From an uncultured Odoribacter sp. (GTDB lineage: Bacteria; Bacteroidota; Bacteroidia; Bacteroidales; Marinifilaceae), in contig CAMWQQ010000004.1 in the NCBI GenBank assembly GCA_947176455.1, positions 1-22,932 on the forward strand: 22,932 nt of DNA. Direction: 5' to 3'. The notes beneath the pieces are model-generated. The model ran no database searches, had not been told where the DNA came from, and saw only the letters and a list, made by a program, of their open reading frames with translations. Of this stretch, positions 15,378-22,873 are shown in pieces (within the stretch, counting starts at the first letter, position 1; each line of letters begins with the position of its first letter). Made by a program: the position numbers and the translations under genes.

Positions 15378-17783
15378 TCACTCCATTTTAATCTTCGCTT
15401 TCTTTCCTTTGGTCAAGGGCAGGGAGACAAATCCGTTTTCCACTTTCGCAGGTTTGCCGTCGACAAGCACCCGGTTGATTCCTGCCGGAACTTTCAGGCG
15501 GAAAGCATAATCCGCACGGGCGGTCAGCGTGACGTTCCGCACCTTGCCTTCTTTCCAAGTGACATCGACAACCCCTCCGCCACGTACACACAAGCCCTTG
15601 AATTCCCCCTCTTTCCACGCATCCGGCAAAGCCGGCAAAAGGTCGATGTATCCCTGCTGGCTCTGAATCAGCATCTCCGCAATTCCGGCACAACCACCGA
15701 AGTTTCCGTCTATCTGGAAAGGAGGATGAGCGCAAAACAGATTGGGATAAGAACCGCCACCACGATAGACAATCTTCCCGTCGGCCGCCACCGGCGTCAA
15801 CAAATTTTTCAGTAATCGGTACGCCCGATTGCCGTCATGCAGACGCGCCCAGAAATTCACCTTCCAGGCTCTGGACCAACCGGTCCCGGCATCTCCCCGC
15901 CGTTCCAGAGTCTTCCGAGCCGCTTCCGCCAATTCCGGCGTCTCCGTCACGGAAATCTGATTGGAGGGGTACAATCCGAACAAATGGGACACGTGACGGT
16001 GATGCACATCCGCCTCCTCGTAATCCTCCAGCCACTCCTGCAAATATCCTCCCTTGGGACTGATTTGCATCGGAGGCAATTTCTCCATAGCCTGTTCCAG
16101 CTCCACGGCAAAAGCCTCATCCCGTTCCAGGATGCGAGCCGCCCGAACCGTATTGGTAAACAACTCATTCACCAACTGCACGTCCATCGTCGGTCCCATG
16201 CAGGCACTCACCGCCACACGACTTCCCGGCATATAAAAAGCATTCTCGGGCGAAGAAGAAGGAGCCGTCACCAACCAGCCGTGTTTCGGTTCCTCAATCA
16301 TCGAAGAAAGGAAAAAACGTGCCGCCCCTTTCAACACCGGATACACCTCTTCCAAGTAAGCCCTGTCCTGCGTAAAGGCATAATGTTCCCACAGATGCTC
16401 GCACAACCAAGCTCCACCCGTATTCGTCGCCCCCCAGGAGGCATGCTCTCCCGGTGCGGTAAAATACCACGGATTGGTCATCATGTGCGCCACCCACCCT
16501 TCAGCACCGTAAAAACAACGGGCGGTCTGTTCTCCGGAAGGAACCATTCCGGCAACCAAATTCTTCAAAGGAGCATGCAACTCCGACAAATTGGCGACTT
16601 CCGACGGCCAATAGTTCATCTGCAAATTGATATTCAAATGATAATCCCCGTTCCAAGGCGTGCGAACCGTATTCGCCCACAATCCCTGCAAATTCAAAGG
16701 CAGGGTATTTTCACGGGTTCCGCTCATCATCAGATAACGACCGAATTGAAAATACAACGCCACAAAAGCGGGGTCGTCCTGTTCCTTGAAACGAATCAAC
16801 CGCTGGTCCGTGGGCAACGTATCGGGAATCTGTCCCAGATTCAGCTCCACCCGGTCGAATTTATCCCTCCAGGCGGCCAGGTGCCGATTCTGCAAACTTT
16901 CATAATCCATTTTTTCCGCCTCCGCCAGTAATTTCGCCACCTGTCGTTCAAAATCGGCATTCCACAAAGAGGTTCTGGCAGACAACAATATATAAGCCGT
17001 CGTCGCCCCTTTCACATGAATCTCGGCAGAATCCGCCACCTGCCTCCCTCCGTCAGTCAGCACCTTCATCAACGCCAGATAACGGTTGCCCTCTCCGTCC
17101 GTGCCATTGTTCAAGCATCCTTCCATGTGCACCACTCCGTCATTGGAATAACAACTGAAATTCTCCGGTCGGTCCAACGCCACGTCAAAATACAACTGAT
17201 TCTTTTTATCAGCGCTCAGCTTGACAACCACGACATCCTCCGTATGAGAAACAAAATACTCCCTGCGATACTTGACTTCCCCCTTCCGAAAAGTCGTCCA
17301 AGCCATCGCCCGGTTCAAGGACAATCCCCGCTGATAATCCGCATAATCCTCCTCGCCACCGTCCGCAAAGAAATAGCGCAGATGCATATTCCCCAGCAAC
17401 TGGAAAGAGCCGTAAGGCGCATCCGCCCCGTTCCCAAAAGCCGACCCCTTGCCACCACAGGCGAAATACCGGTACATCATCTGCTGGGCACGGTCGTTCT
17501 TTCCTGCCAGCAACAGTTTTCGGATTTCCGGCAAAAACCGGGAAGCCTCGGGATTACAAGTCTCGTCCACACTCCCCGACCACATCGTAATGTCGTTCAA
17601 CGTAATGTTTTCCCGAAACACTCCTCCATCGGGCATCGCCCCCAAACGACCGTTCCCCAACGGCAAAGTCTCCTCCCACATCCGTGCCGGATTCGTGTAC
17701 CACAACTTCAATTCCTGAGAACGGCGACAGGAAAACACACCTATCACCACACCGATGAGCCATAAAATACGCAACGCAACCAT
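15378..17783 (-). CDS. GH95-family glycoside hydrolase lipoprotein (alpha-L-fucosidase type)
   Basis: An 801-residue secreted enzyme. The N-terminal hydrophobic stretch ends in GVFSC, a lipobox-like site with Cys19, so it is probably a lipoprotein. The body matches GH95: an N-terminal beta domain with [20 protein letters not shown], then the (alpha/alpha)6 barrel. By comparison with the Bifidobacterium enzyme AfcA, the paired asparagines fall at Asn384 and Asn386 ([12 protein letters not shown]), the acid at Glu583 ([10 protein letters not shown]) and the aspartate at Asp692 (FQIDGNFGG). GH95 members cleave alpha-1,2-linked fucose from host glycans or xyloglucan, and some are alpha-L-galactosidases; the substrate cannot be told from sequence. 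No SusC/SusD pair is nearby. A promoter lies at 17809-17840. It converges with the ATPase gene without a clear terminator. Confidence 0.9.
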   Translation of the reverse strand: MVALRILWLIGVVIGVFSCRRSQELKLWYTNPARMWEETLPLGNGRLGAMPDGGVFRENITLNDITMWSGSVDETCNPEASRFLPEIRKLLLAGKNDRAQQMMYRYFACGGKGSAFGNGADAPYGSFQLLGNMHLRYFFADGGEEDYADYQRGLSLNRAMAWTTFRKGEVKYRREYFVSHTEDVVVVKLSADKKNQLYFDVALDRPENFSCYSNDGVVHMEGCLNNGTDGEGNRYLALMKVLTDGGRQVADSAEIHVKGATTAYILLSARTSLWNADFERQVAKLLAEAEKMDYESLQNRHLAAWRDKFDRVELNLGQIPDTLPTDQRLIRFKEQDDPAFVALYFQFGRYLMMSGTRENTLPLNLQGLWANTVRTPWNGDYHLNINLQMNYWPSEVANLSELHAPLKNLVAGMVPSGEQTARCFYGAEGWVAHMMTNPWYFTAPGEHASWGATNTGGAWLCEHLWEHYAFTQDRAYLEEVYPVLKGAARFFLSSMIEEPKHGWLVTAPSSSPENAFYMPGSRVAVSACMGPTMDVQLVNELFTNTVRAARILERDEAFAVELEQAMEKLPPMQISPKGGYLQEWLEDYEEADVHHRHVSHLFGLYPSNQISVTETPELAEAARKTLERRGDAGTGWSRAWKVNFWARLHDGNRAYRLLKNLLTPVAADGKIVYRGGGSYPNLFCAHPPFQIDGNFGGCAGIAEMLIQSQQGYIDLLPALPDAWKEGEFKGLCVRGGGVVDVTWKEGKVRNVTLTARADYAFRLKVPAGINRVLVDGKPAKVENGFVSLPLTKGKKAKIKME

Positions 17784-17808
17784 TTTGATTTCTTTGAGTT
17801 ATAATGCC

Positions 17809-17840
17809 CAAAGATAACCCCAAAAAAGATATGTTGCAAA
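17809..17840 (-). promoter_or_regulatory. Promoter of the GH95 gene
   Basis: On the minus strand TTTG (17840-17837), a 20-base gap and TATCTTTG (17816-17809) match the consensus at both elements, 25 bases before the ATG at 17783. Confidence 0.75.
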
Positions 17841-17847
17841 CACCACA

Positions 17848-17877
17848 TTGCATATCTCCGCCGATTCCTTACCTTTG
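17848..17877 (+). promoter_or_regulatory. Promoter of the S4 protein gene
   Basis: TTG at 17848-17850, a 19-base gap and TACCTTTG at 17870-17877, 34 bases before the chosen ATG at 17912. It shows that an in-frame ATG at 17804 is not the start. Confidence 0.72.
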
Positions 17878-17911
17878 CACCATCACAAACCCTCGAATTT
17901 CAAACAACGGC

Positions 17912-18118
17912 ATGATTAAATTTGAAGTCACGGAAGAATACATCGAATTGATAAAACTGCTGAAAGTATTGCAAATCGCCGAAAGCGGAGCCATGGCAAA
18001 AGCACTGGTAGACAACGAAGAAGTGCTCCGGAACGGAGAAATCGAAACCCGCAAGCGAGCCAAGATAAGAAAAGGTGAAACCATTCAGGTGCTGGGAGAA
18101 ACCATTGTGACCTTTTGA
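17912..18118 (+). CDS. Small S4-domain RNA-binding protein (YbcJ/YaaA-like)
   Basis: A 68-residue protein that is almost entirely one S4 domain. The segment YIELIKLLKVLQIAESGAMA gives the two helices. AKALVDNEEVLRNGEIETRK supplies the loop with the N-G-E and R/K residues typical of S4 RNA contact, and RKGETIQVLGETIVTF is the closing strands. Free-standing S4 proteins of this size bind structured RNA, often near the ribosome; the target is unknown. The start at 17912 follows the promoter at 17848-17877. The stop is one base from the stop of the convergent oxidoreductase gene, so no terminator lies between them. Confidence 0.88.
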   Translation: MIKFEVTEEYIELIKLLKVLQIAESGAMAKALVDNEEVLRNGEIETRKRAKIRKGETIQVLGETIVTF

Positions 18119-18119
18119 A

Positions 18120-19337
18120 TCACAAACGCCCTTTCCGCTCCTTTTCTATCTCAAAAGCAATGCGATGACTTTCCAGCGAAGAGTCGATACGGGTAAGTAA
18201 AGCCTCCGGTTGCCGGGTACGCACGGCGGACAGAAAATCACGAACCATGTCCAAATCCGCTCCGCCATGATAATTGCATTCACCGTAAAACTCGGAAAAA
18301 TCATACACCTCATCCTCCCTGTCCGAATGGAAATGACGCACCGTCAACGTCCGTTCGTCTCCGAACACTTCCCCCTGACTGAACATGAAATGAGTACGTC
18401 TGCCCGAATCCCGGGTAAAGGCATCCATTGAAAAATTAACCGTCACCTCATCTTCCAGCAACATCGAAACCACCTGATGGTCGACCACGTCATTGTCGCA
18501 ATGATACACGCAACGCCCGTAAGGTCCCGTCTTCAACTCCTCCCAGATGATTTCGTCCTCCTTTCCGTCCTCCGGAATATCGAAATGGCGAAGCCAGCGT
18601 TTCCGCCGGTAATACAGTTCCACTGCCGAATAGGGACACTCCCTTTCCACCGCACATCCGTCCGTACAACGCAACGCACTGCCGACAGGAGCATGTTCCG
18701 CCCGAAACCACTTCAAGGAACCGTAGGAGCTGACACGAAGGCACTTCCTCCCGGTCAGCCACACCAGCAAATCCAAATCGTGGCAAGCCTTGGACAAAAT
18801 CATCGGATTCGTTTCGCTCTCCTTTCGCCACAAGCCCCTCACAAAAGAATGGGTCATCCGTTCTATCCCCACCGACTCGACATGATTCACCGTAATCAGT
18901 TCCCCCAGGGTCTTGTCCGCCACCACCTCCCGGAACTTCTTGAAATAGGGATGATAGCGCAACACATGGCAGACTCCTGCCACCCGGTTCAACTCCCGGG
19001 CTTTCCGGACAATATCCAGGCACTGCTGATAAGTCTGGGCAACCGGTTTCTCCAACAGCACGTCATAGCCTCGTTCCAATGCCAGCATAGCGGGACGGTA
19101 GTGCATATCGTCGGGCGTGCAGATGAAAACCGCATCCGCCATTTTCTCCTTTCGCAGAAAAATCTCCCACGATTCAAAACAATTTTCCTCGGACACCCCG
19201 CACACCGTGGCAAACTGCTCCCGCCGAACCCGATTGGGCTCGACAACCGCCACCACACGCATCTCCTGCGGATGCAAGCGGGCATAAACGTGCATCCGAT
19301 TTCCGGCACCCATTGCGACCACTGTTACCTGTCCCAT
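18120..19337 (-). CDS. Gfo/Idh/MocA-family oxidoreductase with Cys-rich segment
   Basis: A 405-residue cytoplasmic NAD(P)-dependent sugar or polyol dehydrogenase of the Gfo/Idh/MocA family. The N-terminal Rossmann fold has the nucleotide motif VVAMGAGNRM (6-15). The lysine of the family signature is in EKPVA (96-100), and the DxxxH-like catalytic block is SKACHDLDLLVW (182-193). An extra segment carries several cysteines (Cys224, Cys228, Cys234, Cys276, Cys280), including CTDGCAVERECP, which may hold a metal. The substrate is unknown; inositol- and sugar-type compounds are typical for the family. It begins 11 bases after the SRPBCC gene stop, so the two likely form one transcript. Confidence 0.85.
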   Translation of the reverse strand: MGQVTVVAMGAGNRMHVYARLHPQEMRVVAVVEPNRVRREQFATVCGVSEENCFESWEIFLRKEKMADAVFICTPDDMHYRPAMLALERGYDVLLEKPVAQTYQQCLDIVRKARELNRVAGVCHVLRYHPYFKKFREVVADKTLGELITVNHVESVGIERMTHSFVRGLWRKESETNPMILSKACHDLDLLVWLTGRKCLRVSSYGSLKWFRAEHAPVGSALRCTDGCAVERECPYSAVELYYRRKRWLRHFDIPEDGKEDEIIWEELKTGPYGRCVYHCDNDVVDHQVVSMLLEDEVTVNFSMDAFTRDSGRRTHFMFSQGEVFGDERTLTVRHFHSDREDEVYDFSEFYGECNYHGGADLDMVRDFLSAVRTRQPEALLTRIDSSLESHRIAFEIEKERKGRL

Positions 19338-19348
19338 AAATGCAAATA

Positions 19349-19729
19349 TCAGTACATTTCAAGCATAGACTTCAAGGAGCCCAGATAATACTCCTTCCAA
19401 CCTTCCACAATCTCCTCGTACACCTCATCGGGAATACAGGTATGCTGCAACGAAACCAAAGTACCCGACTTCGCCTTTTTCAAAACGATGCGGACTACCG
19501 ACTGCTCCTCCCGTTCTCCGAAAAACCACTCCTGCTCCAACAAGCGGTTCGGCACCACTTTCAAGTTCATCCCGGTGATATCCCCTTCCCACAACGAAAA
19601 GACATACCCCTCCTCCGCCTTCATGTCGGCAGGATACCCGCTCCACAATTCAATCTGGAAAGGATTGGTCAATGCCGCGAACACCTCTTCCGGGTCCGCC
19701 AGTATTTCAAGCTCATATTGAAAATCCAT
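19349..19729 (-). CDS. SRPBCC/AHSA1-like domain protein
   Basis: A 126-residue protein made of one SRPBCC (START-like) ligand-binding fold, closest in pattern to the AHSA1 group. The opening strand and helix are followed by VFAALTNPFQIELWSGYPADM, the characteristic helix and WSG turn. GYVFSLWEGDITG and LEQEWFFGE supply further strands, and a long C-terminal helix (YEEIVEGWKEYYLGSLKSML) closes the cavity. The ligand is unknown. No signal peptide is present. It is the first gene of a leftward pair with the Gfo/Idh/MocA oxidoreductase, from a promoter near 19762-19792. Confidence 0.85.
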   Translation of the reverse strand: MDFQYELEILADPEEVFAALTNPFQIELWSGYPADMKAEEGYVFSLWEGDITGMNLKVVPNRLLEQEWFFGEREEQSVVRIVLKKAKSGTLVSLQHTCIPDEVYEEIVEGWKEYYLGSLKSMLEMY

Positions 19730-19761
19730 ACTTCTCTTTTATGCCATTTCAAATCACGACA

Positions 19762-19792
19762 CGAAGATACGAATAAGCGAGAGCAAAAGCAA
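19762..19792 (-). promoter_or_regulatory. Putative promoter of the SRPBCC-oxidoreductase pair
   Basis: On the minus strand TTG (19792-19790), a 20-base gap and TATCTTCG (19769-19762, one mismatch to TAnnTTTG) lie 33 bases before the ATG at 19729. The -33 part overlaps the palindrome at 19789-19800. Confidence 0.45.
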
Positions 19793-19800
19793 GTACTTGC
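19789..19800. repeat. Perfect 12-bp palindrome between ferredoxin and SRPBCC genes
   Basis: GCAAGTACTTGC is self-complementary over all 12 bases and overlaps the putative -33 element of the SRPBCC promoter. It could be an operator. On the minus strand it is also followed by TTTT, so a weak terminator of the ferredoxin gene is an alternative. Confidence 0.55.
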
Positions 19801-19822
19801 GCTTTACCGGAACGGAACAACC

Positions 19823-20029
19823 TCAACGTTCGGAAAACACGCCGTTCGGGCAAGTTTTTATGCACAATTTGCAACCAATGCAGACATCAGCATCCTTGAA
19901 CACGACATGTTTATGTCCCAAAAAACCGACTTTGCCAATCAGTTTTTTGGGACACTTGTCCATACACGCCCAACATGCCACGCAACGATGCGGATTCATC
20001 ACGATATGCGCAGTCGACAATCTTCTCAT
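19823..20029 (-). CDS. Small 2[4Fe-4S] ferredoxin
   Basis: A 68-residue bacterial-type ferredoxin. Two complete cluster-binding motifs are visible: CVACWACMDKCP (Cys16, 19, 22, 26) and CIGCKLCIKTCP (Cys50, 53, 56, 60), joined by a short segment ending in a beta strand. Such proteins carry electrons in the cytoplasm between redox enzymes. No export signal is seen. It is the last gene of the leftward redox cassette, 45 bases after the FMN/ABM lipoprotein gene. A -7 box (minus-strand TATCTTTG, 20053-20046) suggests that it can also be expressed alone. Confidence 0.9.
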   Translation of the reverse strand: MRRLSTAHIVMNPHRCVACWACMDKCPKKLIGKVGFLGHKHVVFKDADVCIGCKLCIKTCPNGVFSER

Positions 20030-20045
20030 CCTTGTTTTTTATTTG

Positions 20046-20053
20046 CAAAGATA
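20046..20053 (-). promoter_or_regulatory. -7 promoter box before the ferredoxin gene
   Basis: The minus strand reads TATCTTTG, an exact TAnnTTTG match, 16 bases before the ATG at 20029. No -33 partner is evident. Confidence 0.4.
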
Positions 20054-20074
20054 AGAAACATTAGGTATTATCCT

Positions 20075-21073
20075 TTATTGAACGAAGTTGTTGATTTGGT
20101 TGGCGGGATTCAGCGGGGTTTGGTCGGACAAGACCAAAGACTTGACCATGTGCAACGTCCCTTGCTTGTACTTCTGAAAATGCGCCGATGCAATGTGCTT
20201 GTCGTATGCCTCTTTGCTTGCATAAGTCTCGAGAATGGTTATCCGGCAAGGATTCTCCTTCTCGCTGACGGCATACATTGTCAGCACGCCCGGTTCGGTG
20301 CGCAGCGACACTTCGCCCACCTCGGTGGCATACGCCATATATTCGTCCAGGTATTTCGGCAGGACTTCGATTTTCGACAACCGCACAATGCCGTCGGAAG
20401 TCATCGGCTCCTTGGCGCACATTCCCGGTTGCTTGTCCAGATTCAGGCATTTACCGAGTACCTCACCCGTTGCAAGATACAAATAGGTCGGAAACTCAAA
20501 CAACACGGGTTTCAAACGCGCATAGTCGAGCCTGCCTTCCGCATCGAGTACCTCAGGACGAGCATAGGTATGGGCTATCGAACAAACGAAATTGTCGAAT
20601 CCCTCGGTTTCATAGATGTCCACCACGTCGCACTCCATCGTGACAGGCGATGCGTCAATCACCGGCGTACCGTTCGCTCCCCAATGGTAGTCGAATACGC
20701 CCGACTTGTCAACCTCCGCACCGCTCACACTGCCCACATAATCGGCTTTGGGCAACATCGCACGGCTCACGAGATTGACGGAAAGTTTCTTCGACTGCCG
20801 TATGCCCTGATTGGTATAATGTTTTTTGTTCATACTCACCAAAATGCGGTCGTGTCCGATAATGCCCGTATGTCCGACCACCAGCCAGTTCACTTTGCCC
20901 TCAACTTCCGCTCCGACCACGGTCATCGGTTTCGGGTAGAGCGCCAATACATTTCCAATATTCTTTTTTTCCATCTCAGTCGCATTTCGATGTTCCGAAT
21001 TTTCTTTCACCGCCGTACCGCACGCAGACAGAACGGCAACCCATGTACAAACAATCCATACTGATTTTTTCAT
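20075..21073 (-). CDS. Lipoprotein with flavin reductase-like domain fused to ABM monooxygenase domain
   Basis: A 332-residue protein. Residues 1-18 are a signal peptide ending in the lipobox VLSAC with Cys18, so it is most likely a lipoprotein. Residues about 40-215 resemble flavoredoxin/flavin reductase split-barrel proteins (NVLALYPKPMTVVGAE at the start, SVSGAEVDKSGVFDYHWG in the middle, and the long SIAHTY... region). Residues about 230-318 form an ABM domain of the quinol monooxygenase type: SKIEVLPKYLDEYMAYATE, RTEPGVLTMYAVSEKENP, and the signature KHIASAHFQKYKQG. I start at ATG 21073, which gives the signal peptide; an in-frame ATG at 21172 lies inside the upstream reductase gene. The gene begins 11 bases after that gene's stop, in an operon. 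The true reaction is unknown. Confidence 0.82.
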   Translation of the reverse strand: MKKSVWIVCTWVAVLSACGTAVKENSEHRNATEMEKKNIGNVLALYPKPMTVVGAEVEGKVNWLVVGHTGIIGHDRILVSMNKKHYTNQGIRQSKKLSVNLVSRAMLPKADYVGSVSGAEVDKSGVFDYHWGANGTPVIDASPVTMECDVVDIYETEGFDNFVCSIAHTYARPEVLDAEGRLDYARLKPVLFEFPTYLYLATGEVLGKCLNLDKQPGMCAKEPMTSDGIVRLSKIEVLPKYLDEYMAYATEVGEVSLRTEPGVLTMYAVSEKENPCRITILETYASKEAYDKHIASAHFQKYKQGTLHMVKSLVLSDQTPLNPANQINNFVQ

Positions 21074-21084
21074 ATTGCTAAATT

Positions 21085-22233
21085 TTAATGTCCTACCTGT
21101 TTTTGTTGCTCGGCATTGTAGCGGTCGCCGACAACGGGAATGGCGGCAACAGTGCGTTCCAACTCGCTCCACGCTTCGGCAGGAACGTCAAAAGCAAGCG
21201 TATGCAAATTCTCTTCCAGGTGCGACTGCTTGGTCGTTCCCGGAATTGGAACAATCCACGGGGCTTTCTGCAAGAGCCAACCGAGAGCCACCTGCGCCGA
21301 GGTCATACCGCGCTCACGACCGAAGCGTTGCAATGCCGCCACGATGCGCGTGTTGGCGCGAATAGCATCGGGCTGGAAGCGGGGCAGGGTGTGACGGTTG
21401 TCGTTTGCCGTGTCGAAAACGGTGTATTCGTTGATGCAACCGCCGAGGAAGCCCCGGTTGATAGGGCTGTAAGGCACAAAGCCGATGCCGAGTTCCCGGC
21501 AGGTGTCCAGCACACCGTTTTGCTCCACGTCACGGTGCATCAGGTGATATTCGCTCTGAATGGCAGTAAGCGGACAAACGGCGTGAGCCTTGCGAATCGT
21601 CTCGGCACTCACTTCGCACAATCCCCAACGCTGCACCTTGCCCTCTTGAATGAGTTCTTTGATGGTTTCCGCCACCTCTTCTATCGGCGTATGCGGGTCA
21701 TAGCGATGCTGATAAAACAACGGAATGGAATCCGTCCGCAGGCGTTTCAGGGATTCTTCACAATAACGGCGCACCGTCGCGCGACTGCTGTCCTGCCGTC
21801 CCGTGCCTTTGCCGTCGATGACTTCGTGACCGAATTTGGTGGTCACGTTGATTTTGCCCTTGAATGCTGACAAGGCCTCTCCCGCCAGATACTCATTGGT
21901 CAGAGGTCCGTAAATGATAGCGGTGTCAAAAAGCGTAACGCCACGTTCCACAGCTTCGTGCAACAGCCGGATGCACGCTTTCTTATCAGGGTGCTGGCTA
22001 CGGTTATAAGTCATACCCATTACGCCGAAACCGAGGGCGGATACTTCCAATGCCGCACGTCCCGTACCGAGCGTGCGATAAGGCATACCATTCTTGATGA
22101 CGGGCGATGCGTTAGCGTCACCGAGGGCGACATTAGCAGCCTTTACCTTGTTGACAACGGGTTGAATGGTGAGCGCCGCTCCCACGGTTGCTGCCGCTTT
22201 CAGAAAATGGCGACGACTGATTTCCTGTTTCAT
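21085..22233 (-). CDS. Aldo/keto reductase with Tat signal peptide
   Basis: A 382-residue aldo/keto reductase. The N-terminal MKQEISRRHFLKAAATVGAA carries a twin-arginine motif (S-R-R-x-F-L-K) followed by a hydrophobic stretch, so the folded enzyme is probably exported by Tat. The (beta/alpha)8 barrel has the catalytic tetrad: Asp in TLFDTA, Tyr in IIYGPLTNEYLAGEAL, Lys in VTTKFG, and His in YQHRYD. The C-terminal segment PIPGTTKQSHLEENL is the NADPH-binding motif. Many such enzymes reduce carbonyls with NADPH. I start at ATG 22233; a frame open to 22296 would add 21 residues and would place the Tat motif too far inside. It is followed by the FMN/ABM lipoprotein gene. Confidence 0.88.
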   Translation of the reverse strand: MKQEISRRHFLKAAATVGAALTIQPVVNKVKAANVALGDANASPVIKNGMPYRTLGTGRAALEVSALGFGVMGMTYNRSQHPDKKACIRLLHEAVERGVTLFDTAIIYGPLTNEYLAGEALSAFKGKINVTTKFGHEVIDGKGTGRQDSSRATVRRYCEESLKRLRTDSIPLFYQHRYDPHTPIEEVAETIKELIQEGKVQRWGLCEVSAETIRKAHAVCPLTAIQSEYHLMHRDVEQNGVLDTCRELGIGFVPYSPINRGFLGGCINEYTVFDTANDNRHTLPRFQPDAIRANTRIVAALQRFGRERGMTSAQVALGWLLQKAPWIVPIPGTTKQSHLEENLHTLAFDVPAEAWSELERTVAAIPVVGDRYNAEQQKQVGH

Positions 22234-22257
22234 AATGATATAATTAAAGTTTTGACG

Positions 22258-22265
22258 CAAAGGTA
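22258..22265 (-). promoter_or_regulatory. -7 promoter box before the aldo/keto reductase
   Basis: The minus strand reads TACCTTTG, an exact TAnnTTTG match, 24 bases before the ATG. No consensus -33 element is found at the usual distance; the direct repeats at 22287-22327 occupy that area, suggesting activator-dependent transcription. Confidence 0.55.
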
Positions 22266-22286
22266 AACGGAAAGCCCCGCAACGGA

Positions 22287-22327
22287 TTTGTTGCAAGGCT
22301 CAAAATGTTTTGTTGCAAGGTTCAATG
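22287..22327. repeat. Two direct repeats with 22-bp period, putative AraC-type activator sites
   Basis: TTTGTTGCAAGGCTCAA starts at 22287 and TTTGTTGCAAGGTTCAA at 22309. They differ by one base over 17 and lie in the same orientation. The 22-bp period corresponds to two helical turns. They lie just upstream of the -7 box for the aldo/keto reductase and next to genes that include an AraC-family regulator. Confidence 0.7.
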
Positions 22328-22344
22328 TGAGAACTCTTTTTACC

Positions 22345-22854
22345 TTACTTACTTCCACATTTCTTCAAATCAGCCCAGACTTTATCAACTTCGGTCTCTC
22401 CCTCAAAATAAGGATGTTGTTCGCTCCTGCGGAATGTTTCGCCAGCGGGGACGAGGATGATTTTGTCCGAATCGGGATATTCGCACACATCGTGACCGAT
22501 GTAGGAACGCATATCGAGGTAGGTGCAAGGCTCCTCGGTATGATTGTGGAGCTGATGCGCACCGCTCTCTCCTGCCTCAAAAAACAAAATATCCCCTTCG
22601 TGCACGGTTTCAAGTCCGGCAGGCGTTCGCAGGGTCGCCGAACCGGACAATATGAAGAACAATTCTTCCGCATAGCGATGGAAATGATAAGGGGCATTGT
22701 ATTGCTGCGGATTGAGCTGCCGCAGGTCGAAATTCAGGTATTGCGGTTCAACGCCTTTCACCTGCCGGGAAATGTCGGTCAGCAGCCGAAATCCGTCTAT
22801 CTTGCCGGGATTCGGCTGAAAATCGCGTTCTTCTTTTCGAATAATGGTTGCCAT
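22345..22854 (-). CDS. Cupin-domain protein
   Basis: A 169-residue cytoplasmic protein with one cupin barrel. Motif 1 is PYHFHRYAEELFFILSG (His57, His59, Glu64; residues 55-71), the usual metal-binding set. Motif 2 is GDILFFEAGESGAHQLHNH with His100. N-terminal and C-terminal extensions lack further domains. Cupins of this type act as small-molecule sensors, isomerases or dioxygenases; the substrate is unknown. It starts 19 bases after the stop of the AraC regulator gene, with which it is probably co-transcribed. Confidence 0.85.
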   Translation of the reverse strand: MATIIRKEERDFQPNPGKIDGFRLLTDISRQVKGVEPQYLNFDLRQLNPQQYNAPYHFHRYAEELFFILSGSATLRTPAGLETVHEGDILFFEAGESGAHQLHNHTEEPCTYLDMRSYIGHDVCEYPDSDKIILVPAGETFRRSEQHPYFEGETEVDKVWADLKKCGSK

Positions 22855-22873
22855 AATGATTGTTGGATTTTAG

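Noticed and set aside
19340..21064. 574-residue plus-strand frame over the SRPBCC, ferredoxin and FMN/ABM genes
   Set aside because: It crosses three supported minus-strand genes and their promoters and has no recognisable domain.
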